Shown here: piece by piece, positions 35,956-43,936 of the stretch
How positions within the stretch are numbered: position 1 is the stretch's first letter
How the letters are laid out: each line of letters opens with the position of its first letter
Position numbers and translations under genes: made by a program
The notes under the pieces: model-generated
The model's database searches: none
The model's input: the letters and a program-made list of their open reading frames with translations, nothing else
What the model was told of the DNA's origin: nothing
Assembly: GCA_027459665.1 (NCBI GenBank)
Contig: DAIDHN010000015.1
Location: forward strand, 1 to 54,971
Source of the DNA: Chthonomonadaceae bacterium
GTDB taxonomy: Bacteria > Armatimonadota > Chthonomonadetes > Chthonomonadales > Chthonomonadaceae
Length of the DNA: 54,971 nucleotides
Direction: 5' to 3'

Positions 35956-36360
35956 ATGGAAAAGACCTTCATAATGGTCAAGCCCGATGGTTTGGAGCGC
36001 AGGCTGACAGGTGAAATAATACGACGTTTTGAGAACAGGGGATTGATACTGCAGGAAATGAAGATGCTCACCCCAGATCGTACTCTTGCCGAAGCACACT
36101 ATGCTGTGCATCGTGAACGCCCCTTTTTTGGAGAACTGGTGAGCTTTATTACATCGGGGCCAGTGGTTGCCATGGTATGGGAAGGACCCGATGTGATCAA
36201 GTTGACACGTACTATGATTGGTGCAACAAAGCCAGCGGAGGCTCTGCCCGGTACCATTCGAGGAGATTACACTGCAGAGCTGCAGAAAAACCTTATACAT
36301 GGTTCCGACTCGCCTGAGTCGGCACAGTATGAGATAGACCTCTGGTTTGGAAGCAAATAG
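35956..36360 (+). CDS. ndk: Nucleoside diphosphate kinase
   Basis: Transfers phosphate from ATP to nucleoside diphosphates through a phosphohistidine. The 134-residue product begins with [15 protein letters not shown] and has the active-site segment [12 protein letters not shown] with the phosphorylated His, plus [18 protein letters not shown] 35956, with GGGAG 11 bp ahead, fits the normal N-terminus; the frame is open 57 bp further upstream. It is the last gene before a strong hairpin shared with convergent pilZ. Confidence 0.96.
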   Translation: MEKTFIMVKPDGLERRLTGEIIRRFENRGLILQEMKMLTPDRTLAEAHYAVHRERPFFGELVSFITSGPVVAMVWEGPDVIKLTRTMIGATKPAEALPGTIRGDYTAELQKNLIHGSDSPESAQYEIDLWFGSK

Positions 36361-36378
36361 ATTTGCCAGATTGTTTAC

Positions 36379-36412
36379 TGTACAGGCAGAGGGTTAGAAG
36401 TCTGCCTGTACA
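36379..36412. terminator. Perfect 12-bp hairpin between ndk and the PilZ gene
   Basis: TGTACAGGCAGA and its exact complement enclose a 10-nt loop. It lies between two convergent genes, 19 bp after the ndk stop and 8 bp after the PilZ stop, so it could end both transcripts. No T-run follows on either side. Confidence 0.55.
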
Positions 36413-36419
36413 ACACGTA

Positions 36420-37271
36420 TCATGCAGCTGAATTTCGTTTCAATAAAGCCCTGCCTGCCTGAGCCTGAGCCTGAAATACGGCATGTACAATAAATTCCTG
36501 TTCCCAGGAAGCAAGGGAAAGAAATTGACATCTTGCTCTCACCGATATTCCGCCATGTGTCGCGCTCCTTTCCGCTTGAAGCACCTTTGCAAGCAATCCG
36601 CTGCTTGTGAGTGCGGGAATAGGGAGACGCACAGCTACAATGGTATCTTTTTGCAACATCTCCATTGTATCTGCACATTTGGCTGGGCTGCCGGCACAGT
36701 CAATCTCGATACACATGCCCAGCGCTGAAAGGTTTTGTACAATACAATGCTGCACTTGAGGCAGTTTGGCAGGTGTATGCTGAGGATGAGTCTGTACGGT
36801 GGCAGGCATGTTTATGGCCGCTCTTACCGACTCACGCCGCTGTACGCGTGCAGCCCATTCTGGCAGTATGCCCTTGAATAAAACTTGGTTTTCATGCACT
36901 TGAATGGTGCGTACAGCCAATGGAAATTGATACACAGCGGTTTTGAACTGCAGGGTTACAACGAAATGATGCCCTGTTTCGAGCCATGCGGGAGTATGGC
37001 CGCCTTGTATAGCGAAAGTAATTTGTCTGTTGTTTATCTGATATACATACAAAGGAACTCGTTCTTTTGCAGGTGCAGTCAGTTCAACTGCAATATAGCC
37101 AGGCATACCCCTCTCAACAGCAGGCATCTGCACCAGTTTGTCTTGTGCTGCAAAGGCTCTTGCTTTTCTCCAGCAGATGAACCTTTGAAATGTAACGCAC
37201 AGACCTAAAAGTGTGAAAACGGCTCCAGTACAGAGCAACCCCCAGAACAGTAAGAGGTAAAAAGTTTTCAG
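36420..37271 (-). CDS. Membrane-anchored PilZ-domain protein, probable CTG start
   Basis: Likely c-di-GMP receptor. A YcgR-like N-terminal region leads to a PilZ domain with the RRESVR motif (about residues 145-150) and NLSALG (about 180-185), the RxxxR and (D/N)xSxxG sites that bind c-di-GMP. ATG or GTG starts are missing; the only ordinary option is TTG 37238, inside the hydrophobic segment and lacking a proper ribosome site. CTG 37271 lies 9 bp after AGGAG and gives MKTFYLLLFWG, a complete membrane anchor (residues 4-27), so I choose it. The gene follows the TPR gene by 15 bp. Confidence 0.72.
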   Translation of the reverse strand: MKTFYLLLFWGLLCTGAVFTLLGLCVTFQRFICWRKARAFAAQDKLVQMPAVERGMPGYIAVELTAPAKERVPLYVYQINNRQITFAIQGGHTPAWLETGHHFVVTLQFKTAVYQFPLAVRTIQVHENQVLFKGILPEWAARVQRRESVRAAINMPATVQTHPQHTPAKLPQVQHCIVQNLSALGMCIEIDCAGSPAKCADTMEMLQKDTIVAVRLPIPALTSSGLLAKVLQAERSATHGGISVRARCQFLSLASWEQEFIVHAVFQAQAQAGRALLKRNSAA

Positions 37272-37286
37272 AACCGTACGCTCCTG

Positions 37287-38951
37287 TTAATTCTGCGTTA
37301 CATAGCTGTTGTTTTTTGTTCCATTAGAAGCAGGATTGTTTGTATCGAGCAGCTGTCTGCCTCTGTTGAGAGCATGGATGGTGCTCATGCGAGCTAATGT
37401 AAGTGGAGTTCGTATCTCCTCCAGAGGAGTATCGGGATGATTGAGAGCATTTTGCAGGGAAGCAATAGATTGTATGAGCAAAGCCGCGGCCTGAGAATAG
37501 TGATTTTGCGCTGCTTCATACCCGGCGGCAGTGGGTAAATTCTGCAGAAAAGTGCTTGCCCCGGCGGTTCGATCTCCCAGATCGGAAACAGCTCTTTGGA
37601 GGGCAGCATTGGTTACAGTTCCCTGTACAGCCGATTGATACGTGTTTTCAACAGAATCTTCAATGTCACGCAAACGGGCATCCATAAGGAGAAGAATGGA
37701 TTTGTACTCCTTATTGTACTGCACCGTGTTTGCAGGAGGAATGAGTGACCTGGCAGATTGTATTTCCTTGAGGCAAGACTGATAAGCAGCAGGAGTTCCT
37801 TCAGCCTGCAGAGCATATACCAGTGCCATTTTTTGATGTGGTACTGGGTTGTCGGGTGCTATGGCTGAAGCTTTCTGGTAGTTTATCAATGCCTCTCCAA
37901 AATGATTGTCCTGCACCTGTGCATCTGCAAGAGCCATGAGGGAATCTGGATCTGAAGGGCTTTTTATAACAAGCGACTGCAGTACCTGCATTGCAAGTTT
38001 GGTATTGCCATCCTGCAGTAATGTTTTGCCATAGATTTGGCGCAGCGTATTATTTGCAGGCATGAGCGCCTGTGCATTCACTACCTGCGCCAGCGCCAAT
38101 TGAGGCAGGTTTAGCTTCTGGTAGGTTTCAATCAATTGAATGCGCAGTTTTGCATTAAAAGGATGCTGGTTGATAGCAGACCTTAAAAGCATTGCCTGCC
38201 CGAGGTAATCTTTATTTTCTCCTGCGAGCTGTGCCTGTCGCGTAAATTCTCCCTGAACGGTATTTGAAAGCAGGGGCGGTCGAAGACCAGGAATGCCGTT
38301 TTGCATTACTGCAGATGCCTGGGGGGCAGAATTTTGAGCAGGTTTTTGTGTTTTGGAGTCTGACTTTGTTTTTGCAATAATATGTTCCTGTACATGCGGC
38401 GACAGAGCTGCGGCATAGTGAGTGGGAATACCTATATCACCTGTGATCTGATCTGTCATAAGCGCCAGCAGCAGGTCTGACCTGCGCGTAACATCCATAT
38501 TATGCATGGCAGGCAGATTCTGTAAATGCATAGTGTTGGTGAAATTAACCTGCCAGTCTCCTGCACCTTCCAGATGAGCTATGCGCACGGTGGCCTGAAT
38601 GACCCCTTTCGTGAAAAAAGGCGTTACATCGAGAACCTCTTCAATATGAAGAGCCGCAGCTACCTGTTGTAGAGCCTGCAGAGAATAGGGTTGAGCCAGA
38701 GCTGTTTGAGAGAGTACATTGTTTTCCAGCAGTTTGCCTACCTGTTTGCCTGTTGGCGAGTAGCTGTACACATGGAACTTGTGATGCAGCATGAGACCGC
38801 TGAGAAGCAGGTCATTGAATTGATCAACTTCTGTTTGCTCTTTGTCAGACAAATTCTGATCTGAGTGTACAGAAAGCAGCAAATTGTATTTCTGCCCGCT
38901 GGCAGGGGGGGCAAGCAGAATGAGAGCAAAGAGTATGAATGAGTATTTCAT
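37287..38951 (-). CDS. Exported TPR-repeat protein
   Basis: A signal peptide (MKYSFILFALILLAPPASG) precedes a region of about 180 residues resembling small periplasmic alpha/beta modules, then a linker rich in Lys, Ser, Gln and Ala. From about residue 240 come several tetratricopeptide repeats (for example GEALINYQKASAIAPDNPVPHQKMALVYALQAEG), followed by a helical C-terminal region. TPRs bind partner proteins, so this is probably a scaffold. The start ATG overlaps the stop of the preceding zinc-ribbon/TPR gene as ATGA. It is read together with that gene and the PilZ gene from the promoter at 40182. Confidence 0.72.
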   Translation of the reverse strand: MKYSFILFALILLAPPASGQKYNLLLSVHSDQNLSDKEQTEVDQFNDLLLSGLMLHHKFHVYSYSPTGKQVGKLLENNVLSQTALAQPYSLQALQQVAAALHIEEVLDVTPFFTKGVIQATVRIAHLEGAGDWQVNFTNTMHLQNLPAMHNMDVTRRSDLLLALMTDQITGDIGIPTHYAAALSPHVQEHIIAKTKSDSKTQKPAQNSAPQASAVMQNGIPGLRPPLLSNTVQGEFTRQAQLAGENKDYLGQAMLLRSAINQHPFNAKLRIQLIETYQKLNLPQLALAQVVNAQALMPANNTLRQIYGKTLLQDGNTKLAMQVLQSLVIKSPSDPDSLMALADAQVQDNHFGEALINYQKASAIAPDNPVPHQKMALVYALQAEGTPAAYQSCLKEIQSARSLIPPANTVQYNKEYKSILLLMDARLRDIEDSVENTYQSAVQGTVTNAALQRAVSDLGDRTAGASTFLQNLPTAAGYEAAQNHYSQAAALLIQSIASLQNALNHPDTPLEEIRTPLTLARMSTIHALNRGRQLLDTNNPASNGTKNNSYVTQN

Positions 38952-40123
38952 GGCGTACATGCTTTTATGCTGGCCTCACACACGAGTATGCCAGCCTTTG
39001 CCTGAGTGGTTTGATGGTTTGCATTGATCAGTTTATTGTATGAAGCTATCGCATTCTGGTAGCTCTGAACTGCCATAGAACTGTCTCCCAGCTTCTGGTA
39101 GCAAGCCCCAATTTGCTGATAGATAAATCCTGTTTCATCTCCTGCGGTAGGGAGTGAATCCTGATAGGCAGAGATAGCTCTTCTGTAATGTGCGGCAAGC
39201 TGTTCGTTTTCTGCCATGGCGAGATAAGAACGGGAAGTGTGGTCTGGTTGAAGCGACTGTGTGCCGGCGCTGCCTCCCACACTGATGCTTATGTGGCTGT
39301 TGGCTGGCGAGGGGGCCGCCGCCGCTGTGTTGTGGCTGGAATGAGATGACCCAACATCGATTACCAAATGCTCTGGCGAGGCCGCCGCCGTATGGTTGTG
39401 AGAAGGCGCAGGGACTGGAGTCTGTTTTGCAGGCTGTGTAATTGAGGGCAGCGGTGTAATGACTGCAGGGGCAGGGGACTGTTGTGCAGGAGGTTGCGCG
39501 TAAATGATTGTGGGCGGCAGAGTGAGAGGGTAAGCGGGTGCGGGAGCGTTGTTTCGCGATTGGGAAGGAGCGGGAAGACGAGATGCTGTTTGGGCTGGCA
39601 GGTTAGCTGGAGTTTGCGCCAGCCGCGTTTGATGCTGATACAAGGCAATAACCAGCGCAGCCCCGGTTCCCAAAAGAGCAAGAACCAATACTGTGACAAG
39701 CAAAATGGTGAGAAGCGTATTGTCTCTTTGCTGAGGATAAAATATTGTGTCTGTTGCAGAAGGATGGGAATTGGTGAACTTACCCTCGCCCTTGAGTTCA
39801 TCTAATCTAACTCGGTCGGCAACGCTGCCCGGGTTCAGGCGTACTACCTGCTCAAATGCTGCTATGGCTTCTGCAGTGTTTCCGAGAGATTCGTACAACT
39901 GCCCCATCAAAGCTAGAGCGGTAGTATGATTTGGGTTTTTGATGAGGACAAGCTTGCAGAGCGCCAGCGCCTTTTCTGTATCGCCATTTCGTTTCGCCTG
40001 ATACGAATGTTCCAATAGTACGTCTACAGGTTCTGGGCCAGTATCTGCCTTCAGAGTAGTACCACAATGTGTACAGTGCTTGCTATCTTCATTGTTTCTG
40101 GTTCCACACTCGTTACAAAACAT
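38948..40123 (-). CDS. Zinc-ribbon, single-span membrane protein with TPR repeats
   Basis: The N-terminus has a zinc ribbon of the form CxxC...CxxC (FCNECG then HCTHCG). TPR-like repeats follow at about residues 35-110, a single membrane helix at about 140-165, then a 120-residue low-complexity region rich in Pro, Ala, Gln and His, and a second TPR pair at the C-terminus. The cytoplasmic ribbon/TPR and outside TPR suggest a protein that links complexes across the membrane. ATG 40123 has GGAGAGA directly ahead; the ATG 12 bp upstream is an alternative. Function is unknown. Confidence 0.72.
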   Translation of the reverse strand: MFCNECGTRNNEDSKHCTHCGTTLKADTGPEPVDVLLEHSYQAKRNGDTEKALALCKLVLIKNPNHTTALALMGQLYESLGNTAEAIAAFEQVVRLNPGSVADRVRLDELKGEGKFTNSHPSATDTIFYPQQRDNTLLTILLVTVLVLALLGTGAALVIALYQHQTRLAQTPANLPAQTASRLPAPSQSRNNAPAPAYPLTLPPTIIYAQPPAQQSPAPAVITPLPSITQPAKQTPVPAPSHNHTAAASPEHLVIDVGSSHSSHNTAAAAPSPANSHISISVGGSAGTQSLQPDHTSRSYLAMAENEQLAAHYRRAISAYQDSLPTAGDETGFIYQQIGACYQKLGDSSMAVQSYQNAIASYNKLINANHQTTQAKAGILVCEASIKACTP

Positions 40124-40181
40124 ATTCTCTCCCATGCCAGATTACTTCACCGCAAAGAATAAGATTCAGGAAGTATGGCAG

Positions 40182-40210
40182 ATTATAATCTATTCAGAAT
40201 ATTTTGGCAA
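40182..40210 (-). promoter_or_regulatory. Sigma70-type promoter for the zinc-ribbon/TPR/PilZ operon
   Basis: On the minus strand TTGCCA (40210-40205) and a consensus TATAAT (40187-40182) are separated by exactly 17 bp. The expected start near 40175 leaves about 50 nt before the first gene. Confidence 0.75.
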
Positions 40211-40289
40211 GATGGGTCTGATACGCTCAACCCCTGTTGTTTTCTGAAACTGTTGAGCATCATGGCGAAGCCTGCCAAAGTTGTGCATA

Positions 40290-41216
40290 TCAATGAATGC
40301 GCATGCTGCTCTTTATCCCTTGCGCTACTTCAGCGCCTGTTGCATGATCGAATAGAAAAAGCGATATGGATACTAACACCCATAGTATTAGGACGCACTG
40401 AAGCGGTCTGTCTTGTATAAGCACTTCCTCAGGCGCTCCTCCCCAGCCATGCTGATAGACCAGATACATGTATCTGCAAATGCCGTACAGCACAAACGGC
40501 ACAGTCAGCCAGAGGTGTGGATGCTGGTGTGCAGTAGGTGAATCTATTGAGTAGACCGAGTAGCTTACCAGGGTAGAGGTGACAACCATTAAAATGAGCT
40601 GGTCGAGAAAAGAAATGCTGTATTGTGATAGTATAGACCGGTGATCTGCAGCTTTGCTGCCTAACAGAGTAAGTTCCTGGCGACGCTTGCCTAAACCGAG
40701 AAACAATGCGAGTAGAAGAGTGCACAGCAGCAGCCAATGAGAAAGTGTTACGTGTATCGCAAATGCTCCTGCAGCAGTACGCAGCAGAAAACCCGCAGCA
40801 ATCACAAACACATCAAGCAGTACGATGTGCTTCAGCCAAACACAATACGAAATTTGCAGTACAAGGTAGGTAAGCAGGCAGATTTCAAACCTGACAGCAA
40901 GCTGCCAGCCCAAAATGAGAGCTGTGCCTGCAAGAAGGAAACTGGTGAACCCAGCAAGCTGTGGAGAAATTCTGCCTGATGCTATAGGGCGCTTGCATTT
41001 TACAGGGTGAGTTTTATCCTGCTGGGCATCTAGTATGTCATTGAATAAATAGATACTTCCTGAGGCAAGAAAGAAAAGAAAGAAAGCAGCGATACATTGA
41101 AGCACACTCTGGGGTGAGGCAAAACGGTTTGCAAAGAGCAGCGCTGCAAAAACAAACAGGTTTTTTGCGGCCTGCCTGGGGCGTACACCCTCAATGAGCG
41201 CAGCAAGGCTGTTCAT
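40290..41216 (-). CDS. UbiA-type polyprenyl-phosphate phosphoribosyltransferase (DPPR synthase-like)
   Basis: A 308-residue membrane prenyltransferase of the UbiA superfamily with 8-9 helices. The first motif FNDILDAQQDKTHPVKCKRPIASG (here only in part: NDILD, HPVK, RPIASG) and LGLGKRRQEL match decaprenyl-phosphate phosphoribosyltransferase, which joins phosphoribosyl pyrophosphate to a polyprenyl phosphate, rather than quinone prenyltransferases. The gene overlaps dprE1-like by 4 bp, so the three genes 43440-40290 form one translational unit. The 5'-phosphatase of the mycobacterial route is absent here. Confidence 0.85.
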   Translation of the reverse strand: MNSLAALIEGVRPRQAAKNLFVFAALLFANRFASPQSVLQCIAAFFLFFLASGSIYLFNDILDAQQDKTHPVKCKRPIASGRISPQLAGFTSFLLAGTALILGWQLAVRFEICLLTYLVLQISYCVWLKHIVLLDVFVIAAGFLLRTAAGAFAIHVTLSHWLLLCTLLLALFLGLGKRRQELTLLGSKAADHRSILSQYSISFLDQLILMVVTSTLVSYSVYSIDSPTAHQHPHLWLTVPFVLYGICRYMYLVYQHGWGGAPEEVLIQDRPLQCVLILWVLVSISLFLFDHATGAEVAQGIKSSMRIH

Positions 41217-42691
41217 AGAGCAGTTTCGCTTACATGAGGCTGTACTGTTTCAACTACATTCAACAGTGGAAAAAGCCTGCGGGAGAGGTTTGACTGCAAA
41301 AGGTTGTGAGGGTCACATCTGCGTTTGATACTTTCAAATTTTTCAATGGCATCGCGTCCAAGAAAGGCCTCTGCATCGGTTGAAGTGAGAGTGCTGTCTT
41401 TGGCGAAGTAAAACCTTCCACCGTATGCCAATACGATCTTATTGAGGTCTTGCGCCATTTGCCAGAGTGCTTCCCGGTTTCTTTCAGTAACACGCAGGTC
41501 GAGCGCCAGTGAATACCCGTTTACAGCATGAGACATAAGAAAGTCATCTTTACGATGCTTTTTGAAGACTCCAAGCCAGGGCACCATTTTTCGCCTCTGG
41601 CAAAGTTCTATCTGAGCTTTGAAGCATTCTTCTGCGTTTTGCTCAGGAATGAAGCTTTGGTATTGTATCAATCCTCCAGGCAGATATGCGTTTTTCCAGT
41701 TTGGTACATAGTCAAGCAGGAATGCAAATGCTGCATGTGACTGATGTATAGTTTTGTGATTACCCAGTGTAGCGCTTGCTTTGTACTTAAGCATGTTGAG
41801 AAGCTGTATGCCCACAGGGTGAGCTATGGGTTTCATCAGCCTCCATATGATCGATTTTGGCAGTATGCCAAAGAGCGAATCTGGCAGTTCCTGCTTTTCT
41901 ATCCTCAGCGTTTGCATTGCAAAGGGGTCTTCACCCTGCTGCAGATAATGAGCTTCATGTACCTGGCCTCTCCCCAGTTCTTTTCCTTTCGCAAAACAGT
42001 CTATCCAGCCAACCAGATAATCTGCCTGCGGAATGCGTTTCTCAAATTCCTGAATGATATGAGCAAAATTGTTTGTAGCAAATGCGTATACTTCGAGCAT
42101 GCCACTGTAAATTTTTTTCATTTGCATGGTTATGCTGGTAAAACAGCCAAGCATGCCAAAGCCCCCAATGGCTGCGAAGAATATATCTGAATTCTCCTCG
42201 CGGCTGCAATGAAGCAGTTCACCAGTTGGCAGGAGCAGTTGGAATTTGAGTATGTGGTCGCCTACAGGGCCAGCCTTGAAGTTGTTTTTTCCGTGGTAAT
42301 TCATCCCTGCCGCTCCACCCATCGTAACCCGCATGGTTCCCGATACAACCGGCGGCCACCAGCCATCTCCAATGCAGTATTTCCAAAGCTGTTCAAGGGT
42401 AACGCCTGGTTCAACAGTTATTTCGCCTGTTTGCGGGTTCCATGCCAGAATCCTGTTCATTCGGGTGAAGTCAAGAATGATGTTTTCGGCATTCAGCGAG
42501 GCATCGCCATAACTGCATCCGGCTCCTCGCAAGGCGATATTCTGTTGTGCCGCCAATGCAGTTTGAAAAATATCAGAGATTTGTTCTGGAAGGGAGGGGC
42601 GGAAGACTGAGGATATACAGCTTGTTTGCATACCCCAGGAATCGACTTTTTCCAGCTGATCTGGAGAGGGGATACGGGTATTGGCACTCAT
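41213..42691 (-). CDS. DprE1-like FAD-dependent polyprenylphosphoryl-ribose oxidase
   Basis: DprE1 oxidises the 2'-hydroxyl of polyprenylphosphoryl-ribose as the first half of epimerisation to arabinose. The 492-residue protein has an FAD_binding_4 domain (RGAGCSYGDASLN near residue 55), His133 in the FAD-linked region and the catalytic Lys431 (FYFAKDSTLT) that lies in the same place as DprE1 Lys418. YLPGGLIQYQSFIP is a further match. The position equal to Cys387 of Mycobacterium tuberculosis appears to be Ala396 (NGYSLALDL). Neighbours are a DprE2-like SDR upstream and the transferase downstream, both overlapping by 4 bp. Confidence 0.86.
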   Translation of the reverse strand: MSANTRIPSPDQLEKVDSWGMQTSCISSVFRPSLPEQISDIFQTALAAQQNIALRGAGCSYGDASLNAENIILDFTRMNRILAWNPQTGEITVEPGVTLEQLWKYCIGDGWWPPVVSGTMRVTMGGAAGMNYHGKNNFKAGPVGDHILKFQLLLPTGELLHCSREENSDIFFAAIGGFGMLGCFTSITMQMKKIYSGMLEVYAFATNNFAHIIQEFEKRIPQADYLVGWIDCFAKGKELGRGQVHEAHYLQQGEDPFAMQTLRIEKQELPDSLFGILPKSIIWRLMKPIAHPVGIQLLNMLKYKASATLGNHKTIHQSHAAFAFLLDYVPNWKNAYLPGGLIQYQSFIPEQNAEECFKAQIELCQRRKMVPWLGVFKKHRKDDFLMSHAVNGYSLALDLRVTERNREALWQMAQDLNKIVLAYGGRFYFAKDSTLTSTDAEAFLGRDAIEKFESIKRRCDPHNLLQSNLSRRLFPLLNVVETVQPHVSETAL

Positions 42692-43440
42692 AAATTCAAC
42701 CTGCTAAACAAGGGAGATGGAACACATTGAATGAGTTTCATCACTGGTTTCCACTTTCCGGGTACGTAGATTTCTCCACCTCGATGCAGCCCATTGAGGA
42801 TTATTTCAGCTGCCTTGTCTGCAGAGATGAGCATTGGTAAGCGGCCTTTATCCAGTTGATCAAGAAGCGGGGTGTCTACTGGCCCAGGTTTTATGGTTGC
42901 GACCTTTACATTGTATCTGCTCAATCTGTTTCGCATACCTTCCAGGTAAGTATCCATATAAGCCTTGGAAGCTGCGTATGCAATCATGGATCGCCTTCCA
43001 CGGTCTGCCGCAACCGATGAGACTCCGGCCAGTGTGCCTGCTTGTGCAGTTTGAAAGCGGTCTGCCGCCTCATTGAGCCATGCTGTTGCACCGAGAATAT
43101 TGGTATCTATGATGTTTTTGTCGAGTGCAAAATCAGATTTTTCGGGATGTACTGCGGGCATAACACCTGCAGAATAAATGAACAGGTCCAACCCGCCCAG
43201 ATTGTGGCAAATCTGCTGAAACAAGGCAGTAATGTTTTCCAGATCGTGCACATCATGCTCATAGCAGAGAGGGGTGGGACAACTGCTGGAATCAAGTTCG
43301 TGAGCGATGTGCTTCAGGGTATCTATTCTCCGTGCCACCATTGCCACAGAGCAGCCGCTTTGTGCCAGTTTTCTAGACAGGGCTTCTCCAATCCCAGAAG
43401 AAGCCCCCACGATGATGGCTTTCTGCCATCTTTTCGGCAT
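42688..43440 (-). CDS. DprE2-like short-chain dehydrogenase/reductase
   Basis: A 250-residue Rossmann-fold reductase. The coenzyme motif GASSGIG is at 12-18, the NAG-type motif reads YSAG at 90-93, and the catalytic residues are Ser141/142, Tyr155 and Lys159 (YAASK). By context it would reduce the 2'-keto intermediate released by the DprE1-like enzyme to give polyprenylphosphoryl-arabinose. Taken alone the sequence would just be a generic SDR. GAGGAG precedes its ATG, and it is the first gene of the three-gene unit. Confidence 0.8.
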   Translation of the reverse strand: MPKRWQKAIIVGASSGIGEALSRKLAQSGCSVAMVARRIDTLKHIAHELDSSSCPTPLCYEHDVHDLENITALFQQICHNLGGLDLFIYSAGVMPAVHPEKSDFALDKNIIDTNILGATAWLNEAADRFQTAQAGTLAGVSSVAADRGRRSMIAYAASKAYMDTYLEGMRNRLSRYNVKVATIKPGPVDTPLLDQLDKGRLPMLISADKAAEIILNGLHRGGEIYVPGKWKPVMKLIQCVPSPLFSRLNL

Positions 43441-43936
43441 TCACCTAATCTCCTCACAGTATAAAAATAGCAGGCGCATTCATATACGCAGACATTTCAC
43501 CATACTCAGGCAATAGTATACACTAAACACATTGCCTAGTTTTTCTTTATTACATGAATACCAGCACCCAAGAAGTGGCGGCGGCGAATTCTTATTACGC
43601 CAGGAAGAAAACATCTAGCCTCCTGCCCCTTTGCCCCAAGGGGGGGCGATTGTCGAGTTGAACGAGTTGTACACCGTCCATCAAAAAAAGGGCAATTTCT
43701 CTTCGCAGCTACTGCAATTGACCGCACTACACGCTGCCTGCTCTCCTTTTGTGTCTGTGAGGCATTCGCATGAAATGAAAGGCAGTGCCTCATAGATGCC
43801 TGTCCGAAAGCGCGGGTTTACTACTCAGACAGATGCGCTGCCTATGCTGATTTGATCTATCGGGCAAGAGCCAGACGTCCAGCGTAGTGGGAGGCAATGC
43901 AGACTGGCGTACAGCCTGAAAACCTTTTGCATCTTG
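43441..43936. other. Intergenic region with possible minus-strand structured RNA
   Basis: No gene can be supported in these 496 bp. On the minus strand the sequence holds a long imperfect hairpin (43751-43799, stem of about 14 bp including three wobble pairs), further small stems and, at about 43680-43725, a GCAG-tag-CTGC hairpin nested in a CAATT/AATTG stem and followed by CCCTTTTTTT, which looks like an intrinsic terminator. This could end the PhyH mRNA (gene at 43937) or a small RNA. The remaining bases down to 43441 would hold the promoter of the DprE-type operon; a TATACT box is present but without a clear -35. Confidence 0.45.

Noticed and set aside
43536-43793. Small minus-strand frame in the 496-bp gap
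   Set aside because: Basic, low-quality product without a clear ribosome site; the region is better explained as structured RNA or control DNA.
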